NCBI RefSeq assembly: GCF_000382705.1
Contig: NZ_ARQE01000001.1
Location: 415,551 to 479,550, forward strand
Reading direction: 5' to 3'
DNA length: 64,000 bases
From: Aureimonas ureilytica DSM 18598 = NBRC 106430
Lineage (GTDB): Bacteria; Pseudomonadota; Alphaproteobacteria; Rhizobiales; Rhizobiaceae
The notes beneath the pieces were generated by a model. That model was not told the origin of the DNA, did not search any database, and saw nothing but the letters and a program-made list of their open reading frames with translations. The translations under genes were made by a program, and so were the position numbers. The first letter of the stretch is position 1. Each line of letters starts with the position of its first letter. Positions 26,101 through 34,644 of this stretch are shown one piece after another.

Positions 26101-26750
26101 GCGGACACTTGAGCGATCTCGGCATCGTCCAGACGGCGGCGCTGGATGACGTGAAGCCGGGGCGGCGGGTGGATGTGGCGGGGCTCGTCCTGATCCGCCA
26201 GCGGCCGGGCTCGGCCAAGGGCGTCGTCTTCATCACGGTGGAGGACGAAACGGGCGTCGCCAATATCGTGGTCTGGAAGAGCACCTTCGCGCGCTTCCGC
26301 TCCGTCGTGCTCGGCGCGCGCTTCATCCGCATTTCCGGCCGCATCCAGCGCGACCATGGCGTGCAGCATCTCGTCGCCGAACACCTGGAGGACCTGTCGC
26401 CGCTTCTGGCGCATCTCTCCAAGGGCGGGCTAGAGCGCACCAACACGCTGCAACCGGCCGACCATGTGCGCAAGCCCTTGCGCTATCACGGGACCGAGCG
26501 CGCGCTGAAGCGGCCCATTCCGGCCGATGTGGTGGAGGCGGCGAGCGCGCTCGGCGCGGTTCTCTCAAGGGCCGACGAGTTCCGCCGCCCGCAGCCCGAA
26601 GGCCGCGTCAACCTGCACCGAACCCCGCGCGAGGGCCGCACCATGCCGGACGTGCCCTGGGAGGAGCGATTGGGCGAGCGGCCGGGCGCGGTGGAGGACG
26701 AGGCGCGGCGCACCCATGCCGTCCTGCCCAAGGGGCGCAATTTCCACTGA
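23196..26750 (+). CDS. dnaE2: error-prone DNA polymerase III alpha subunit DnaE2
   Basis: A C-family DNA polymerase of about 1184 residues, the catalytic member of the SOS mutasome. Landmarks in order: PHP domain start (ASTFSFLRGVSQPGEMV, LGLADRNSVAGVV), the palm GRGSAANSVVCYCIGVTEV, catalytic acids in PPDIDIDFEHERRDE near residue 395, the fingers and PLFQEQAMRIAMVAAGF, helix-hairpin-helix and clamp-binding regions, and a C-terminal OB fold (RRVDVAGLVLIRQRPG). The GTG at 23196 overlaps the imuB stop, giving translational coupling. It is slightly longer than many homologues because of a C-terminal Pro/Arg tail. A large hairpin begins at the base after the stop codon. Confidence 0.93.
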   Translation: MTSGFLPAGPGFCEIGAASTFSFLRGVSQPGEMVVAAQALGLGGLGLADRNSVAGVVRAYGQAQLVQMPFRAGTRLVFQDETPDLFAYARDRAAWGRLCRLLTVGNLRAPKGECHLTLADLLEWGEGLSLALLAPDELGGDGPEAQEAERRLSQALAPLVSTFPKAVRVALAPRFDGGDRRRIERAEALAQRFRAPLLATNDALYHGTERRPLSDVVTAIREHVPLAQAGFRLARNAERRLKHEGEMLRLFRGHEGAIREARRFFEEIEFDLASLRYDYPDEALGLSVTPAEELRRLAYEGAAWRYHPKPVPSEIFERIETEMKLIEKKKYEPYFLTVHRIVQAARDMKILCQGRGSAANSVVCYCIGVTEVHPDKAGLLFDRFISEERDEPPDIDIDFEHERRDEVIRWIYDFYGRDSAAIAATVITYRARSAAREVGKCFGLSEDALSALSGSVWGYSASDLGEAEAEAAGLSAGDRTTRHVLDFAHQLAGFPRHLSQHVGGFVLTRGRVDETVPVLNTGSKGRIIVEWDKDDLDTLGILKIDILALGMLSCLRRAFEMLNRLYPGEATGDGRAASLDTLPVEPENAPVWRMTHRADTLGTFQIESRAQMTMLPKLKPNEFYDLVIQVAIVRPGPIQGNMVHPYLRRRMGLEDATYPKDELKEILWRTCGVPLFQEQAMRIAMVAAGFTGAEADKLRRAMATFKRSGQVTHFKERMISGMIAKGYEPEFAARCFSQIEGFGEYGFPESHAASFALLVYASAYIKCHFPDVFAASLLNSQPMGFYAPAQIVRDAREHGVEVRAVCVNRSRWDSTLEPGRFDPRDMHPRHREMAGAIRTRHALRLGLRQVKGLGEAEMTRLVEAREGSGPFRSLHDLRQRTGLSRRALERLADADAFQDMGLKRRAALWAVQGLDEPVEDLPLFAVARGPDLRPEAPAALPVMPEGEEVVNDYRFLSLSLKAHPISFLRGHLSDLGIVQTAALDDVKPGRRVDVAGLVLIRQRPGSAKGVVFITVEDETGVANIVVWKSTFARFRSVVLGARFIRISGRIQRDHGVQHLVAEHLEDLSPLLAHLSKGGLERTNTLQPADHVRKPLRYHGTERALKRPIPADVVEAASALGAVLSRADEFRRPQPEGRVNLHRTPREGRTMPDVPWEERLGERPGAVEDEARRTHAVLPKGRNFH

Positions 26751-26805
26751 GAGCCCGTCCGAAAAGTCCGCCGGGTCGGCTCGGCGGTGCTTTCCGGACG
26801 GGCTC
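26751..26805. terminator. 55-base hairpin between dnaE2 and hisC
   Basis: GAGCCCGTCCG pairs with CGGACGGGCTC, then after one mismatch AAAG pairs with CTTT, and an inner CCGCC/GGCGG stem closes a GC-rich loop. It fills nearly the whole space between the convergent genes but has no T-tract. It may stop both transcripts; a short mobile palindrome is an alternative. Confidence 0.6.
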
Positions 26806-26821
26806 TGAGGGCGTCGGGGTA

Positions 26822-27889
26822 TCAGGCGTTCCGCGCCAAAATCTCCCGCAGCGCTTCCACCAGCCGCTCGCATTCGGCCGGCGTGCCGACCGTGATGCGC
26901 AGGAAGTCCGCGATGCGCGGGCGTGCGAAATGGCGCACCAGAATGGCCCGCTCGCGCAGCGCCCGCGCGAGCGCCGCGCCCGGCCGCGCCGGGTGGCGCG
27001 CGAAGAGGAAATTGGCCTGCGAGGGCAGAACCTCGAAGCCGAGCGCGCCGAGCGCTCCCGAGAGCTCGTCCCGCGCGGCGATGGTGAGCGCCGTGTGGTG
27101 CTCGAACCAGTCCCGGTCCTGCCAGGAGGCGAGCGCGCCGGCCTGCGCGGTGCGGCCGAGCGGATAGGAGTTGAAACTGTCCTTCACGCGTTCCAGCGCC
27201 TCGATCAATTCGCGCTGGCCGAGCGCGAAGCCGACGCGCAGGCCCGCCAGCGAGCGCGACTTGGAAAAGGTCTGCACCACCAGAAGGTTGGGATAAGCGC
27301 GGATGAGACCGGCCGCGCTCTCGGCGCCGAAATCCACATAGGCCTCGTCGATGACCACGGGCTGGTCGGGGTGATCCTCCAACAGCTGGCTTATCGCCGA
27401 CAGCGGCAGGGCGGTGCCGGTCGGCGCGTTGGGATTGGGCAGGATGATCGCGCCGCAGGCCCGGCGGTAATCCAGGGTCCGTACGCCGAACTTCTCGTCC
27501 AGCGCCACGGTCTCGTAAGGAATGCCGAAGAGCCGGGCATAGGTCGGATAGAAGGCATAGGTAAGGTCGGGGAAGAGAAGCGGCCGCTCGTGGTTCAGAA
27601 GCCCTTGGAAGACATGGGCCAGAACCTCGTCCGACCCGTTGCCGACGAAGACCTCGCCCGCCGACAGGCCGAAGCTTCCGCCGATCGCCTCGCGCAGCGC
27701 CAGCGAGGACGGGTCGGGATAGAGCCGCAGATCGTCCGAGGTCGCCGCGCGGATCGCCTCCAGCGCGCGGGGCGAGGGGCCGTAGGGGCTCTCGTTCGTG
27801 TTCAGCTTCAGAAGATCGGCAACGCGCGGCTGCTCGCCCGGCACATAGGGCTCCAGCGTGTGGACGATCCGGCTCCAGAAACGGCTCAT
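26822..27889 (-). CDS. hisC: histidinol-phosphate aminotransferase
   Basis: PLP-dependent class I/II aminotransferase of 355 residues that converts imidazole-acetol phosphate to L-histidinol phosphate. Characteristic blocks are [54 protein letters not shown] (PLP pyridine-binding Asp) and the Schiff-base lysine in [17 protein letters not shown]; the C-terminal arginine is in FLRITVGT. Length is normal. ATG 27889 starts [18 protein letters not shown], the conserved N-terminus. Some homologues of this clade also transaminate aromatic amino acids. It is followed by the shared hairpin with dnaE2. Confidence 0.93.
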   Translation of the reverse strand: MSRFWSRIVHTLEPYVPGEQPRVADLLKLNTNESPYGPSPRALEAIRAATSDDLRLYPDPSSLALREAIGGSFGLSAGEVFVGNGSDEVLAHVFQGLLNHERPLLFPDLTYAFYPTYARLFGIPYETVALDEKFGVRTLDYRRACGAIILPNPNAPTGTALPLSAISQLLEDHPDQPVVIDEAYVDFGAESAAGLIRAYPNLLVVQTFSKSRSLAGLRVGFALGQRELIEALERVKDSFNSYPLGRTAQAGALASWQDRDWFEHHTALTIAARDELSGALGALGFEVLPSQANFLFARHPARPGAALARALRERAILVRHFARPRIADFLRITVGTPAECERLVEALREILARNA

Positions 27890-28439
27890 GAGGCGACAGC
27901 TCCCCGCGTTGCGCGCGCCCTTGATAGACCGGCGAGGCGTGCACTGGCGAGGGGCGCGGATCGCTTCGCCGCGACGGAGGGGGACGTTCCGCGAGAGCCC
28001 GTCCCGGCAAGGTTTCGGCGGGGGATCGGCGAGGCTTTCGTCGCGCCCGAGCCGTTGAACAGGCGCGATGCGAGGGGGCGGCTGCGTTCGACAAGGACGA
28101 GGGCTTTGAGATGATCCGGCAGCCGGCGCGGCGGAGGTTTCAGGCGGGCTCTGGGGCGCCGGTCGAGGCTTCGGCGGCGGAGGGCCGGCGAGGGCTCTTC
28201 GGTGTCGCCGAAGGACCGTCACGACGGGCGAGGCCCGTGGCCCGTTTCAGGACCGGAGCCGAGGCAGCGCAGGGTCGCGCATCGGCGGCGACGAAGAGCG
28301 GCGGACGGTGCCGGCGAGCCGACCGCCCGAACAGTCTGCCCCGGTTCCAGAAAAGGCCCGCACCCCTGCCGCCGCGCCGCCGTCGTCCGACGCTCACCCA
28401 ACCAGGCCCCGGGCCTGTTTACATCTCTGTGATGGGATC
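27890..28439. other. 550-base stretch without a supported gene
   Basis: No frame here has a family signature or a convincing ribosome-binding site. The DNA is rich in short GC palindromes and in recurring GGCGAGG-like words. A segment near 28168-28190 reads GGCGGAGGGCCGGCGAGG, which matches 17 of 18 bases of the element at 58308-58468, so a degraded copy of that dispersed repeat may lie here. The hisC promoter must be in the left part. Nothing else specific was seen. Confidence 0.5.
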
Positions 28440-28943
28440 GTGTCATGGTCGCGCGCCATCATTCGGAACGCGCGCTTGCTTTATCTCGTCCTGAAATATC
28501 TGCATGTCCTTGGCGCGACCGTCATTCTGGGAACGGGAACGGGCATCGCCTTCTTCATGCTGATGGCCCATCGCACGCGCGACGCCGCGTTCGTGGCGCG
28601 CACGGCCGGCGTGGTGGTGACCGCCGATCTCCTCTTCACCGCCTCCGCCGTCACGCTTCAGCCGATCACCGGCTATCTCCTGATGCGCGAAGCCGGCTAT
28701 GCCATGAGCGAGCCCTGGATCGTCGCCTCGCTGGCGCTCTATGGCGTCGCCGGCCTGTTCTGGCTGCCGGTCGTGTGGATTCAGGCGCGCATGCGCGATC
28801 TGGCGTGCGACGCCGCCGCGAGGGCCGAGCCGCTGCCCCCGCGCTATGACAGGCTGTTTCGCATCTGGTTCGTCTTCGGCTTTCCGGGCTTCGGCGCGGT
28901 CGTCGCCATCCTGTGGCTCATGATCGCCAAGCCGAGCCTCTAG
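28440..28943 (+). CDS. DUF2269 integral membrane protein
   Basis: A four-helix inner-membrane protein (about 155-167 residues) beginning LYLVLKYLHVLGATVILGTGTG and containing FFMLMAHRTRDAAFVA, TLQPITGYLLM and a final helix GFGAVVAILWLMI; this is the DUF2269 pattern. The function is unknown. The start is uncertain: GTG 28440 is used here, but TTG 28476 would give an N-terminus closer to remembered homologues. The next gene begins two bases after the stop and encodes an SDR/DoxX-like fusion, a neighbour pairing that implies a common process, perhaps redox balance at the membrane. Confidence 0.75.
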   Translation: MSWSRAIIRNARLLYLVLKYLHVLGATVILGTGTGIAFFMLMAHRTRDAAFVARTAGVVVTADLLFTASAVTLQPITGYLLMREAGYAMSEPWIVASLALYGVAGLFWLPVVWIQARMRDLACDAAARAEPLPPRYDRLFRIWFVFGFPGFGAVVAILWLMIAKPSL

Positions 28944-28945
28944 CC

Positions 28946-30256
28946 ATGACGCCGCTTCCGACCATAGCGATCCTCGGCGCCTCCGGCCTGATCGGCGAGG
29001 CGCTGGCGCGCCAGCTGCAAGGCGAAGGGTTTCCCGTTCTGGCGCTCGCCCGGCGCTTCACGGCGGCCCAGCGCCAGGCCCTCGGCCGCCCGATCGAGCG
29101 GCCGCTCATCGACGCGCCCGCCGCCGATCTCGCGCGGCTTCTGGCCGATGAAGGCGCCGCGATCGTCGTGAACTGCATCGGCGTGTTGCAGGACAGCGGC
29201 AAGGGCACGGCGCAGGCGGTGCACCGCGATTTCGCCGCCCGTCTGGTGGAGGCGACGCGGGGCCGGCTTCTCGTCCAGATCTCCATTCCCGGCCGCGAGG
29301 CGGACGACCACACGCCCTTCAGCACGACCAAGCGCGAGGCGGAGCGCGTCATCGCCGAAAGCGCCGAGGCCTTCGCGATCCTGCGCCCCGGCTTCGTCTG
29401 GGCTCCCGCGGCCTTCGGCGGCAGCGCGCTGGTCCGCGCGCTCGCCATGCTCCCCGTCGCCCTGCCGGCGCGCGAGGCCGCGAGCCCCTTCGCCGCGACG
29501 GATATGCGCGACATCGCCCGCACCGTGGCGTTCCTCGCCCAGCAATGGGCCGGCGGCCGGCGGGACTGGCGCGTGACATGGGACGTGATGGAGCGCCGGC
29601 CCGGCACGGTGGAAACCGTGGTGGAAGCCGTGCGGCGTCATCTCGGCGGCCCGCCCGCGCGGCTGCGCCTTCCCGGTTTTCTGATGGCGGCCGGCGCGCG
29701 CGCGGGCGATCTCGCCGCGCGGCTCGGCTGGTCGCCGCCCATCCGCACCACGGCGCTCACGGAAATGCGGCGCGGCGTTTCGGGTGATCCCGGCGCCTGG
29801 ATCGCCGCGACGGGCTTCGAGCCCGCGTCCCTCGATGATGCCCTGTCCCACACGCCCGCCACCGTCCAAGAGCGCTGGTTCGCGCGCCTCTACCTTCTCA
29901 AGGCTCTGGTTTTCACCATGCTCGTTCTGTTCTGGCTCGTGTCCGGCCTCGTCGCGCTCACGGTCTCCTTCGAAGCGGCTAGCGCGATCCTGATCGGGCT
30001 CGGCCTGCCGGTCGGCCTCGCCAAGGGCGCGACCGTCCTGACCAGCCTTCTGGACATCCAGATCGGCACGATGATCGCCACGCGGCGCACCGCGCGCCTC
30101 GGCCTCTGGTCGGCCATCGCCCTGTCGCTTCTCTACGTTCTCGGCGCGATCCTGTTCGACCCCGAACTCTGGCTCGACCCGCTCGGCGCGATGGTCAAGA
30201 CGCTGCCCGCCCTCGTCCTCACCCTCGTCGCCCTCGCGCTTCTGACGGAGCGCTAG
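28946..30256 (+). CDS. NAD(P)-binding SDR domain fused to DoxX-like membrane domain
   Basis: A 436-residue two-part protein. Residues 1-300 form an extended-SDR Rossmann domain with IAILGASGLIGEALARQL (GxxGxxG) near the N-terminus, VVNCIGVLQDSGKGT and a later STTKREAERVI block in place of a classical YxxxK, so catalytic dehydrogenase activity is doubtful. Residues 310-436 contain four hydrophobic helices resembling DoxX-like or DUF4267-type membrane domains. It overlaps nothing but starts two bases after the DUF2269 gene and is surely co-transcribed. A membrane-tethered NAD(P)-dependent epimerase or quinone-linked sensor are the plausible roles; neither can be shown here. Confidence 0.82.
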   Translation: MTPLPTIAILGASGLIGEALARQLQGEGFPVLALARRFTAAQRQALGRPIERPLIDAPAADLARLLADEGAAIVVNCIGVLQDSGKGTAQAVHRDFAARLVEATRGRLLVQISIPGREADDHTPFSTTKREAERVIAESAEAFAILRPGFVWAPAAFGGSALVRALAMLPVALPAREAASPFAATDMRDIARTVAFLAQQWAGGRRDWRVTWDVMERRPGTVETVVEAVRRHLGGPPARLRLPGFLMAAGARAGDLAARLGWSPPIRTTALTEMRRGVSGDPGAWIAATGFEPASLDDALSHTPATVQERWFARLYLLKALVFTMLVLFWLVSGLVALTVSFEAASAILIGLGLPVGLAKGATVLTSLLDIQIGTMIATRRTARLGLWSAIALSLLYVLGAILFDPELWLDPLGAMVKTLPALVLTLVALALLTER

Positions 30257-30511
30257 ACCTCCTCCGCTTCACGAACGGTCACGCGAGCGTGATCGCTTCC
30301 GACATCGGCGCCCGCATCGCCAAAAGCATCGCGCGCCATAAGTGTTTTCCCAACGAACGGTCTTCCGACGCCGCGAAGGGGCGGGGCGGCGGAAGGCGGG
30401 GCAGGGCGCGGCGCGCCCGGGGGAACGACGCTGAAACGGGCCATTTCATCCGATCCGAGACCGGGACGGCGAGGCATCACGCCTTTCCGGCGCATTGCGC
30501 ATCCGCGAGGC

Positions 30512-31540
30512 GTGTCACGCCCGCATAGCCTGACGCGCCTGCGAGGCGGCGCGATCCTGCGGGGGCTGGCGCTGCTTCCCCTCGTGGCGCTCACCGCCTG
30601 CCAGGGTCCGCAATCCGCCTTCGCCCCGGCGGGCATGGAGACCGACCGCGTGCTCGGCCTGTTCTGGGTCATGCTCGCGGGGGCCGTCGCCATCTGGCTC
30701 TTCGTCATGGGCATTTCGGTCTATGCCACGCGCAGCGAAAGCCGGCCCCTGAGCGACAAGGCCGGCCAGCGCTTCATCCTCTGGGGCGGCGTCGCCTTTC
30801 CGGTCGTGGTGCTGACCGCGCTTCTCGTCTTCGGCCTGCGCCTCATGCCCGAGTTCCGCGCCCCGGCCGATGGCCCGCGCATCGCCGTCTCGGGCGAGCG
30901 CTTCTGGTGGCGCGTGCATTACAACACGCCCGATACGCCGGGCGTCGCCAAGTCCCTGTCGGGCGAGGGCGTGCCGTCCGCCAACGAAATCTGGCTGCCG
31001 GTGAACCGGCGCTCGGAACTGCTGCTCGGCTCGCCCGACGTCATCCACTCCTTCTGGGTGCCCAATATCGCGGGCAAGACGGACACGATCCCCGGCCGCA
31101 TCAACCGGCTCGTGGTGGAGCCGACCAAGCTTGGGCTCTACAACGGCATCTGCGCCGAGTTCTGCGGCACGGCCCATGCGCAGATGCTGTTTCGCGTGCG
31201 CGTCGTCAGCCAGGAAGAGTTCGACGCCAAGGTCGCGGCGGAAGCCGCCCCGGCGACGCTTCTCGACCATCCCGGCCGGATCGCCTTCGAGCGCAATGGC
31301 TGCGGCGCCTGCCATGCCGTGCGCGGAACCGAGTCCGCCGGGCTCGTCGGACCCGATCTCACGCATCTCGCCAGCCGCCAGACGCTCGGCGCCGGCATTC
31401 TGGACATGAACCCCGACAACATCATGCGCTTCGTCGCGCTCACCGAACACGAGAAGCCGGGCGTTCAGATGCCGTCCTTTTCCATGCTGCCGCCGGACGA
31501 CATCCGGCAGATCGCCGAATGGCTGGGGGCGCTGAAATGA
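30512..31540 (+). CDS. coxB: caa3-type cytochrome c oxidase subunit II with fused cytochrome c
   Basis: A 342-residue subunit II. A lipoprotein signal ends at LTAC (Cys30), two membrane helices follow, then the periplasmic cupredoxin domain with the CuA ligands in CAEFCGTAHAQM and DVIHSFWVP. After residue 240 a cytochrome c domain carries CGACH with a distal Met in VQMPSF. The fused haem domain and lipid anchor mark the caa3/ba-like terminal oxidase branch and not the aa3 enzyme. GTG 30512 is chosen by the signal peptide; the ribosome-binding site is weak. It heads the operon, and its stop overlaps the next ATG (ATGA). Confidence 0.93.
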   Translation: MSRPHSLTRLRGGAILRGLALLPLVALTACQGPQSAFAPAGMETDRVLGLFWVMLAGAVAIWLFVMGISVYATRSESRPLSDKAGQRFILWGGVAFPVVVLTALLVFGLRLMPEFRAPADGPRIAVSGERFWWRVHYNTPDTPGVAKSLSGEGVPSANEIWLPVNRRSELLLGSPDVIHSFWVPNIAGKTDTIPGRINRLVVEPTKLGLYNGICAEFCGTAHAQMLFRVRVVSQEEFDAKVAAEAAPATLLDHPGRIAFERNGCGACHAVRGTESAGLVGPDLTHLASRQTLGAGILDMNPDNIMRFVALTEHEKPGVQMPSFSMLPPDDIRQIAEWLGALK

Positions 31541-34098
31541 GCATGGCGGCCGAACTCAACGCGATGCGCCGCCCCGAGGACCCGGACCAGGAGGACGAAT
31601 CCGTCCGCAAGGGACAGGCCGAGCGCCTGATCGCCGTCTGGGACTCGCCGAAGGGCTGGCGCTACTGGTCCGACGTCAACAACACGACGGTCGGCGTCTG
31701 GTACACGGCGACGGCCTTCGCCTTCATGCTGTTTGCCGGCGTGCTCGGCCTGATGATCCGCGTGCAGCTGGTCGCGCCCGACACCGACTTCCTGTCGGCG
31801 ACCATGTACAATCAGGTCTATACGCTACACGGCACGGTGATGATGTTCCTCTTCGCCGTCCCGATCTTCGAGGCGGTGGCGGTGATCCTCCTGCCGCAGA
31901 TGCTCGGCGCGCGCGACCTGCCCTTTCCGCGCCTGTCGGCCTTCGGCTACTGGTGCTTCCTGATCGGCGGCATCTTCGTCTGCGGCTCGATCTTCTTCGG
32001 GCAGGCCCCCAATTCCGGCTGGTTCATGTACCCGCCGCTGACCACGCAGGCGCGCTTCACGCCGGGTTATGGCGCGGATATCTGGCTGCTCGGCCTGTCC
32101 TTCATCGAGGTCGCCTCGATCGCCGCCGCCGTGGAACTCATCGTCGGCGCGCTGAAGTGCCGCCCGCCCGGCATGAAGCTGAACCTCATGCCGCTCTACG
32201 CCTGGTATGTCCTCGTGGTCGCGGCGATGATCCTCTTCGCCTTTCCGCCGCTGATCGCCGGCGACATCCTGTTCGAGATGGAGCGCCTGTTCGACTGGCC
32301 CTTCTTCGACCCGACGCGCGGCGGCGATCCGATGCTCTGGCAGCATCTGTTCTGGATCTTCGGCCATCCGGAGGTCTACATCATCTTCCTGCCGACCATC
32401 GCGCTCTTTGCGATGATCATCCCGACCTTCGCGCGCCGCCCGCTGATCGGCTATTCCTGGATCGTGCTGGCAGCGGTCGGCACCGGCTTCCTGTCTTTCG
32501 GCCTGTGGGTCCACCACATGTTCACGACAGGCCTGCCGGCCATGTCGCTCGGCTTCTTCTCGGCGGCCTCGGAAGCGGTCGCGATCCCGACCGGGGTGCA
32601 GATCTTCGTGTTCCTCGCGACCTGCCTTGCCGGCCGCGTCATCTTCGCCGTGCCCATGCTCTTCGTGTCCGGCTCGCTCGGCATTTTCGTGCTGGGCGGT
32701 CTCACCGGCGTCATGGTGGCGATCGCGCCCTTCGACTGGCAGGTGCACGACACCTATTTCGTCGTCGCCCATCTCCATTACGTCATCATCGGCGGCGTCC
32801 TGTTTCCGATCGTCGCCGGCCTCTACTACTACTGGCCGATCGTCTCCTCGCGCAAACTCTCGGACCGCTGGGGCAAGATCGCCTTCTGGCTGATGTTCGT
32901 CGGCTTCAATGTCGGCTTCTTCCCGATGCACTATTCCGGCATGATCGGCATGCCGCGCCGCGTCTACACCTATCCGGCGGCGCTCGGGCTGGAACTCCCG
33001 AACCTCATCTCGACAATCGGCGCCTTCATCTTCGCCGCCGGCTTCCTGATCGTGGTGGCCGACATGCTGCGCCCCCGCAAGGACCCTTATGCCGATCGCA
33101 ATGTCTGGAACGCCGGCACGCTGGAATGGGCGGGCGAGGTGCCGGACCAGCCCTGGGGCGTGCGCTCCGTCCCGATCATCCGCTCGCGCTATCCGCTCTG
33201 GGACCAGCCGGGCTTCGTGGACGATATCGATAAGGGCCGCTTCTATCTGCCCGACGCGCAGGAGGGGAAACGCGAAACGCTGGTGACGAGCGTGCTCGAC
33301 GCCGAGCCGATCCAGTGCCTGCGCGTGCCCGGCCCCTCCTTCGTGCCGATGGGCGCGGCGGTCTTCCTTGGCGCCTGCTTCATCGCCGCGACCTTCCACT
33401 ATTGGACGCTGACCATCGCCTCGCTCGTGATCGCGATCTTCGTGATCATGTTCTGGCTCTGGAAGGCGACCGCCGTCATCCCCGAGAAGGACGAGAAATA
33501 TGTCGGCCTCGGCCTGACCCTGCCGACCTACATGTCCGGTCCGCATTCGGTGTCCTGGTGGGCCATGTTCATCACCATGATCGGCGATGCCACGGCCTTC
33601 CTGTCCCTGGTGTTCGGCTATTATTTCTTCTTCACGATCCACGAGAACTTCCCCCCGCCGGGCGACACAGGTCCCGGCCAGTTCTGGCCGAGCGTCTCGC
33701 TGGCGCTCTTCGCGCTCGGCTGGGGCGCGACACTCCTGTCGCATCGCGTGTTGAAGCGCGGCGGCGCGATGTTCGCCCGCGCCCTGATGGCGCTGGGGCT
33801 CGTGGCGTTCCTCGGTGCCGGCGCGGCGCTTCTCTGGGCGCCGCATGTGACCGGGCTTCAGCCGACCGTCCATGTCTATCCCGCGACCGTCTGGATTCTC
33901 TGCATCTGGACGGCGATCCACGCGGGCGTCGGGTCGCTGATGCTGGCTTACTGTCTGGCGCGCTCCTTCGCGGGCAAGCTCACGGGGCGCTACGACATCG
34001 ATCTCGCCAATGTCGCGCTCTACACGCATTTTGCGGCCGCGACCGGCCTCGTGACGGTGCTCACCGTCGGCTGGTTCCCTCTCGTGGCGGGAGGGTAG
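31537..34098 (+). CDS. coxAC: cytochrome c oxidase subunits I and III, fused
   Basis: An 853-residue membrane protein joining subunit I (about 1-560) to a subunit III domain (about 590-853). Subunit I has the haem a ligand region YTLHGTVMMF, the CuB/Tyr cross-link block WIFGHPEVY, the CuB histidines in VHHMF, and HDTYFVVAHLHY with the haem a3 and haem a ligands. The subunit III part has seven or so helices, including ALYTHFAAATGLVTVLTVGWF. Fused I+III is a known arrangement of caa3-type oxidases. With coxB it forms the proton-pumping terminal oxidase of the respiratory chain. The stop codon TAG is immediately joined to the palindromic element at 34097-34260. Confidence 0.93.
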   Translation: MSMAAELNAMRRPEDPDQEDESVRKGQAERLIAVWDSPKGWRYWSDVNNTTVGVWYTATAFAFMLFAGVLGLMIRVQLVAPDTDFLSATMYNQVYTLHGTVMMFLFAVPIFEAVAVILLPQMLGARDLPFPRLSAFGYWCFLIGGIFVCGSIFFGQAPNSGWFMYPPLTTQARFTPGYGADIWLLGLSFIEVASIAAAVELIVGALKCRPPGMKLNLMPLYAWYVLVVAAMILFAFPPLIAGDILFEMERLFDWPFFDPTRGGDPMLWQHLFWIFGHPEVYIIFLPTIALFAMIIPTFARRPLIGYSWIVLAAVGTGFLSFGLWVHHMFTTGLPAMSLGFFSAASEAVAIPTGVQIFVFLATCLAGRVIFAVPMLFVSGSLGIFVLGGLTGVMVAIAPFDWQVHDTYFVVAHLHYVIIGGVLFPIVAGLYYYWPIVSSRKLSDRWGKIAFWLMFVGFNVGFFPMHYSGMIGMPRRVYTYPAALGLELPNLISTIGAFIFAAGFLIVVADMLRPRKDPYADRNVWNAGTLEWAGEVPDQPWGVRSVPIIRSRYPLWDQPGFVDDIDKGRFYLPDAQEGKRETLVTSVLDAEPIQCLRVPGPSFVPMGAAVFLGACFIAATFHYWTLTIASLVIAIFVIMFWLWKATAVIPEKDEKYVGLGLTLPTYMSGPHSVSWWAMFITMIGDATAFLSLVFGYYFFFTIHENFPPPGDTGPGQFWPSVSLALFALGWGATLLSHRVLKRGGAMFARALMALGLVAFLGAGAALLWAPHVTGLQPTVHVYPATVWILCIWTAIHAGVGSLMLAYCLARSFAGKLTGRYDIDLANVALYTHFAAATGLVTVLTVGWFPLVAGG

Positions 34099-34260
34099 AG
34101 TGACTTTCGAAACCTCACAGGGTCGGCTGGCGGAGGCTTTTCGCCGCCGGGCATCGTTGCCAATCCTCGCCGATGCCGCCGGCATCGACTGCGGTCGGCG
34201 CCTTGCCGACGACCAAAATCCTTCCACCATCCTCCGCCCGGAGGTCTCGAAAGTCACTCT
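34097..34260. repeat. 164-bp palindromic intergenic element, copy 1
   Basis: The ends AGAGTGACTTTCGA and TCGAAAGTCACTCT are perfect inverted repeats, extended by ACCTC/GAGGT after one mismatch. The centre contains a second hairpin (CGATGCCG-C-CGGCATCG, 34171-34187). The internal part aligns with the reverse complement of 58308-58468, sharing GGGTCG, CATCGTTGCC, CTCGCCGATGC, GCATCG, TCGGCGCCTTGCCG and AAAAT in order. It exactly fills the coxAC-to-next-gene gap. No target-site duplication or coding capacity was found. Confidence 0.8.
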
Positions 34261-34263
34261 GCG

Positions 34264-34644
34264 ATGTTCGGCCTAAGGCGCGGCACGCGCGACAGTCTCA
34301 TCACCATGATCGCGACGCCCACGGTCTGGGCGCTGCATTTCCTCCTGTCCTATGTCTGGGTGGCGAGCGCCTGCGCGCCCAACGAGGACGTGTTCAAGTC
34401 GATCACCCCGGCGCGGATCGGGGTCGCCATCGCCACGGTTCTGGCGCTCGCCTTCTGCTTCTTTGCCGGCTTGCGCGCGTGGCGCGAATGGCGGGCCGAA
34501 GGCGGCGAGCCGCCGCACGACAAGCCGACCCAGTTCGACCGCGAGCGGCAGATGGAGATCGCCTCCGTGCTTCTGTCGGGCCTGTCCTTCCTCGCCATCA
34601 TCTTCACGGCGCTGCCCGTGCTTCTCGTCTGGGATTGCCGATGA
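34264..34644 (+). CDS. small membrane protein of the oxidase operon
   Basis: A 126-residue protein with three hydrophobic helices (TPTVWALHFLLSYVWVASA, RIGVAIATVLALAFCFFAGL and IASVLLSGLSFLAIIFTALPVLLV). The HFLLSY segment and a cysteine pair position (SACAP, VWDC) recur in remembered proteins encoded next to caa3 oxidases, but no catalytic motif is present. It is likely an oxidase assembly or accessory factor. Its stop overlaps the ctaG ATG (ATGA). The 164-bp palindromic element lies just before the ATG, leaving no room for an independent promoter and only a weak ribosome-binding site. Confidence 0.7.
   Translation: MFGLRRGTRDSLITMIATPTVWALHFLLSYVWVASACAPNEDVFKSITPARIGVAIATVLALAFCFFAGLRAWREWRAEGGEPPHDKPTQFDRERQMEIASVLLSGLSFLAIIFTALPVLLVWDCR

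Noticed and set aside
30279-30292. TCACGC-GA-GCGTGA palindrome before coxB
   Set aside because: A perfect dyad, but 220 bases from the coxB start and with a two-base centre; no regulator match or second copy, so not called.
31825-34257. 810-codon minus-strand open frame over the oxidase gene
   Set aside because: Antisense artefact; the product would be extremely His/Asp/Arg-rich and the plus strand has all oxidase ligands.
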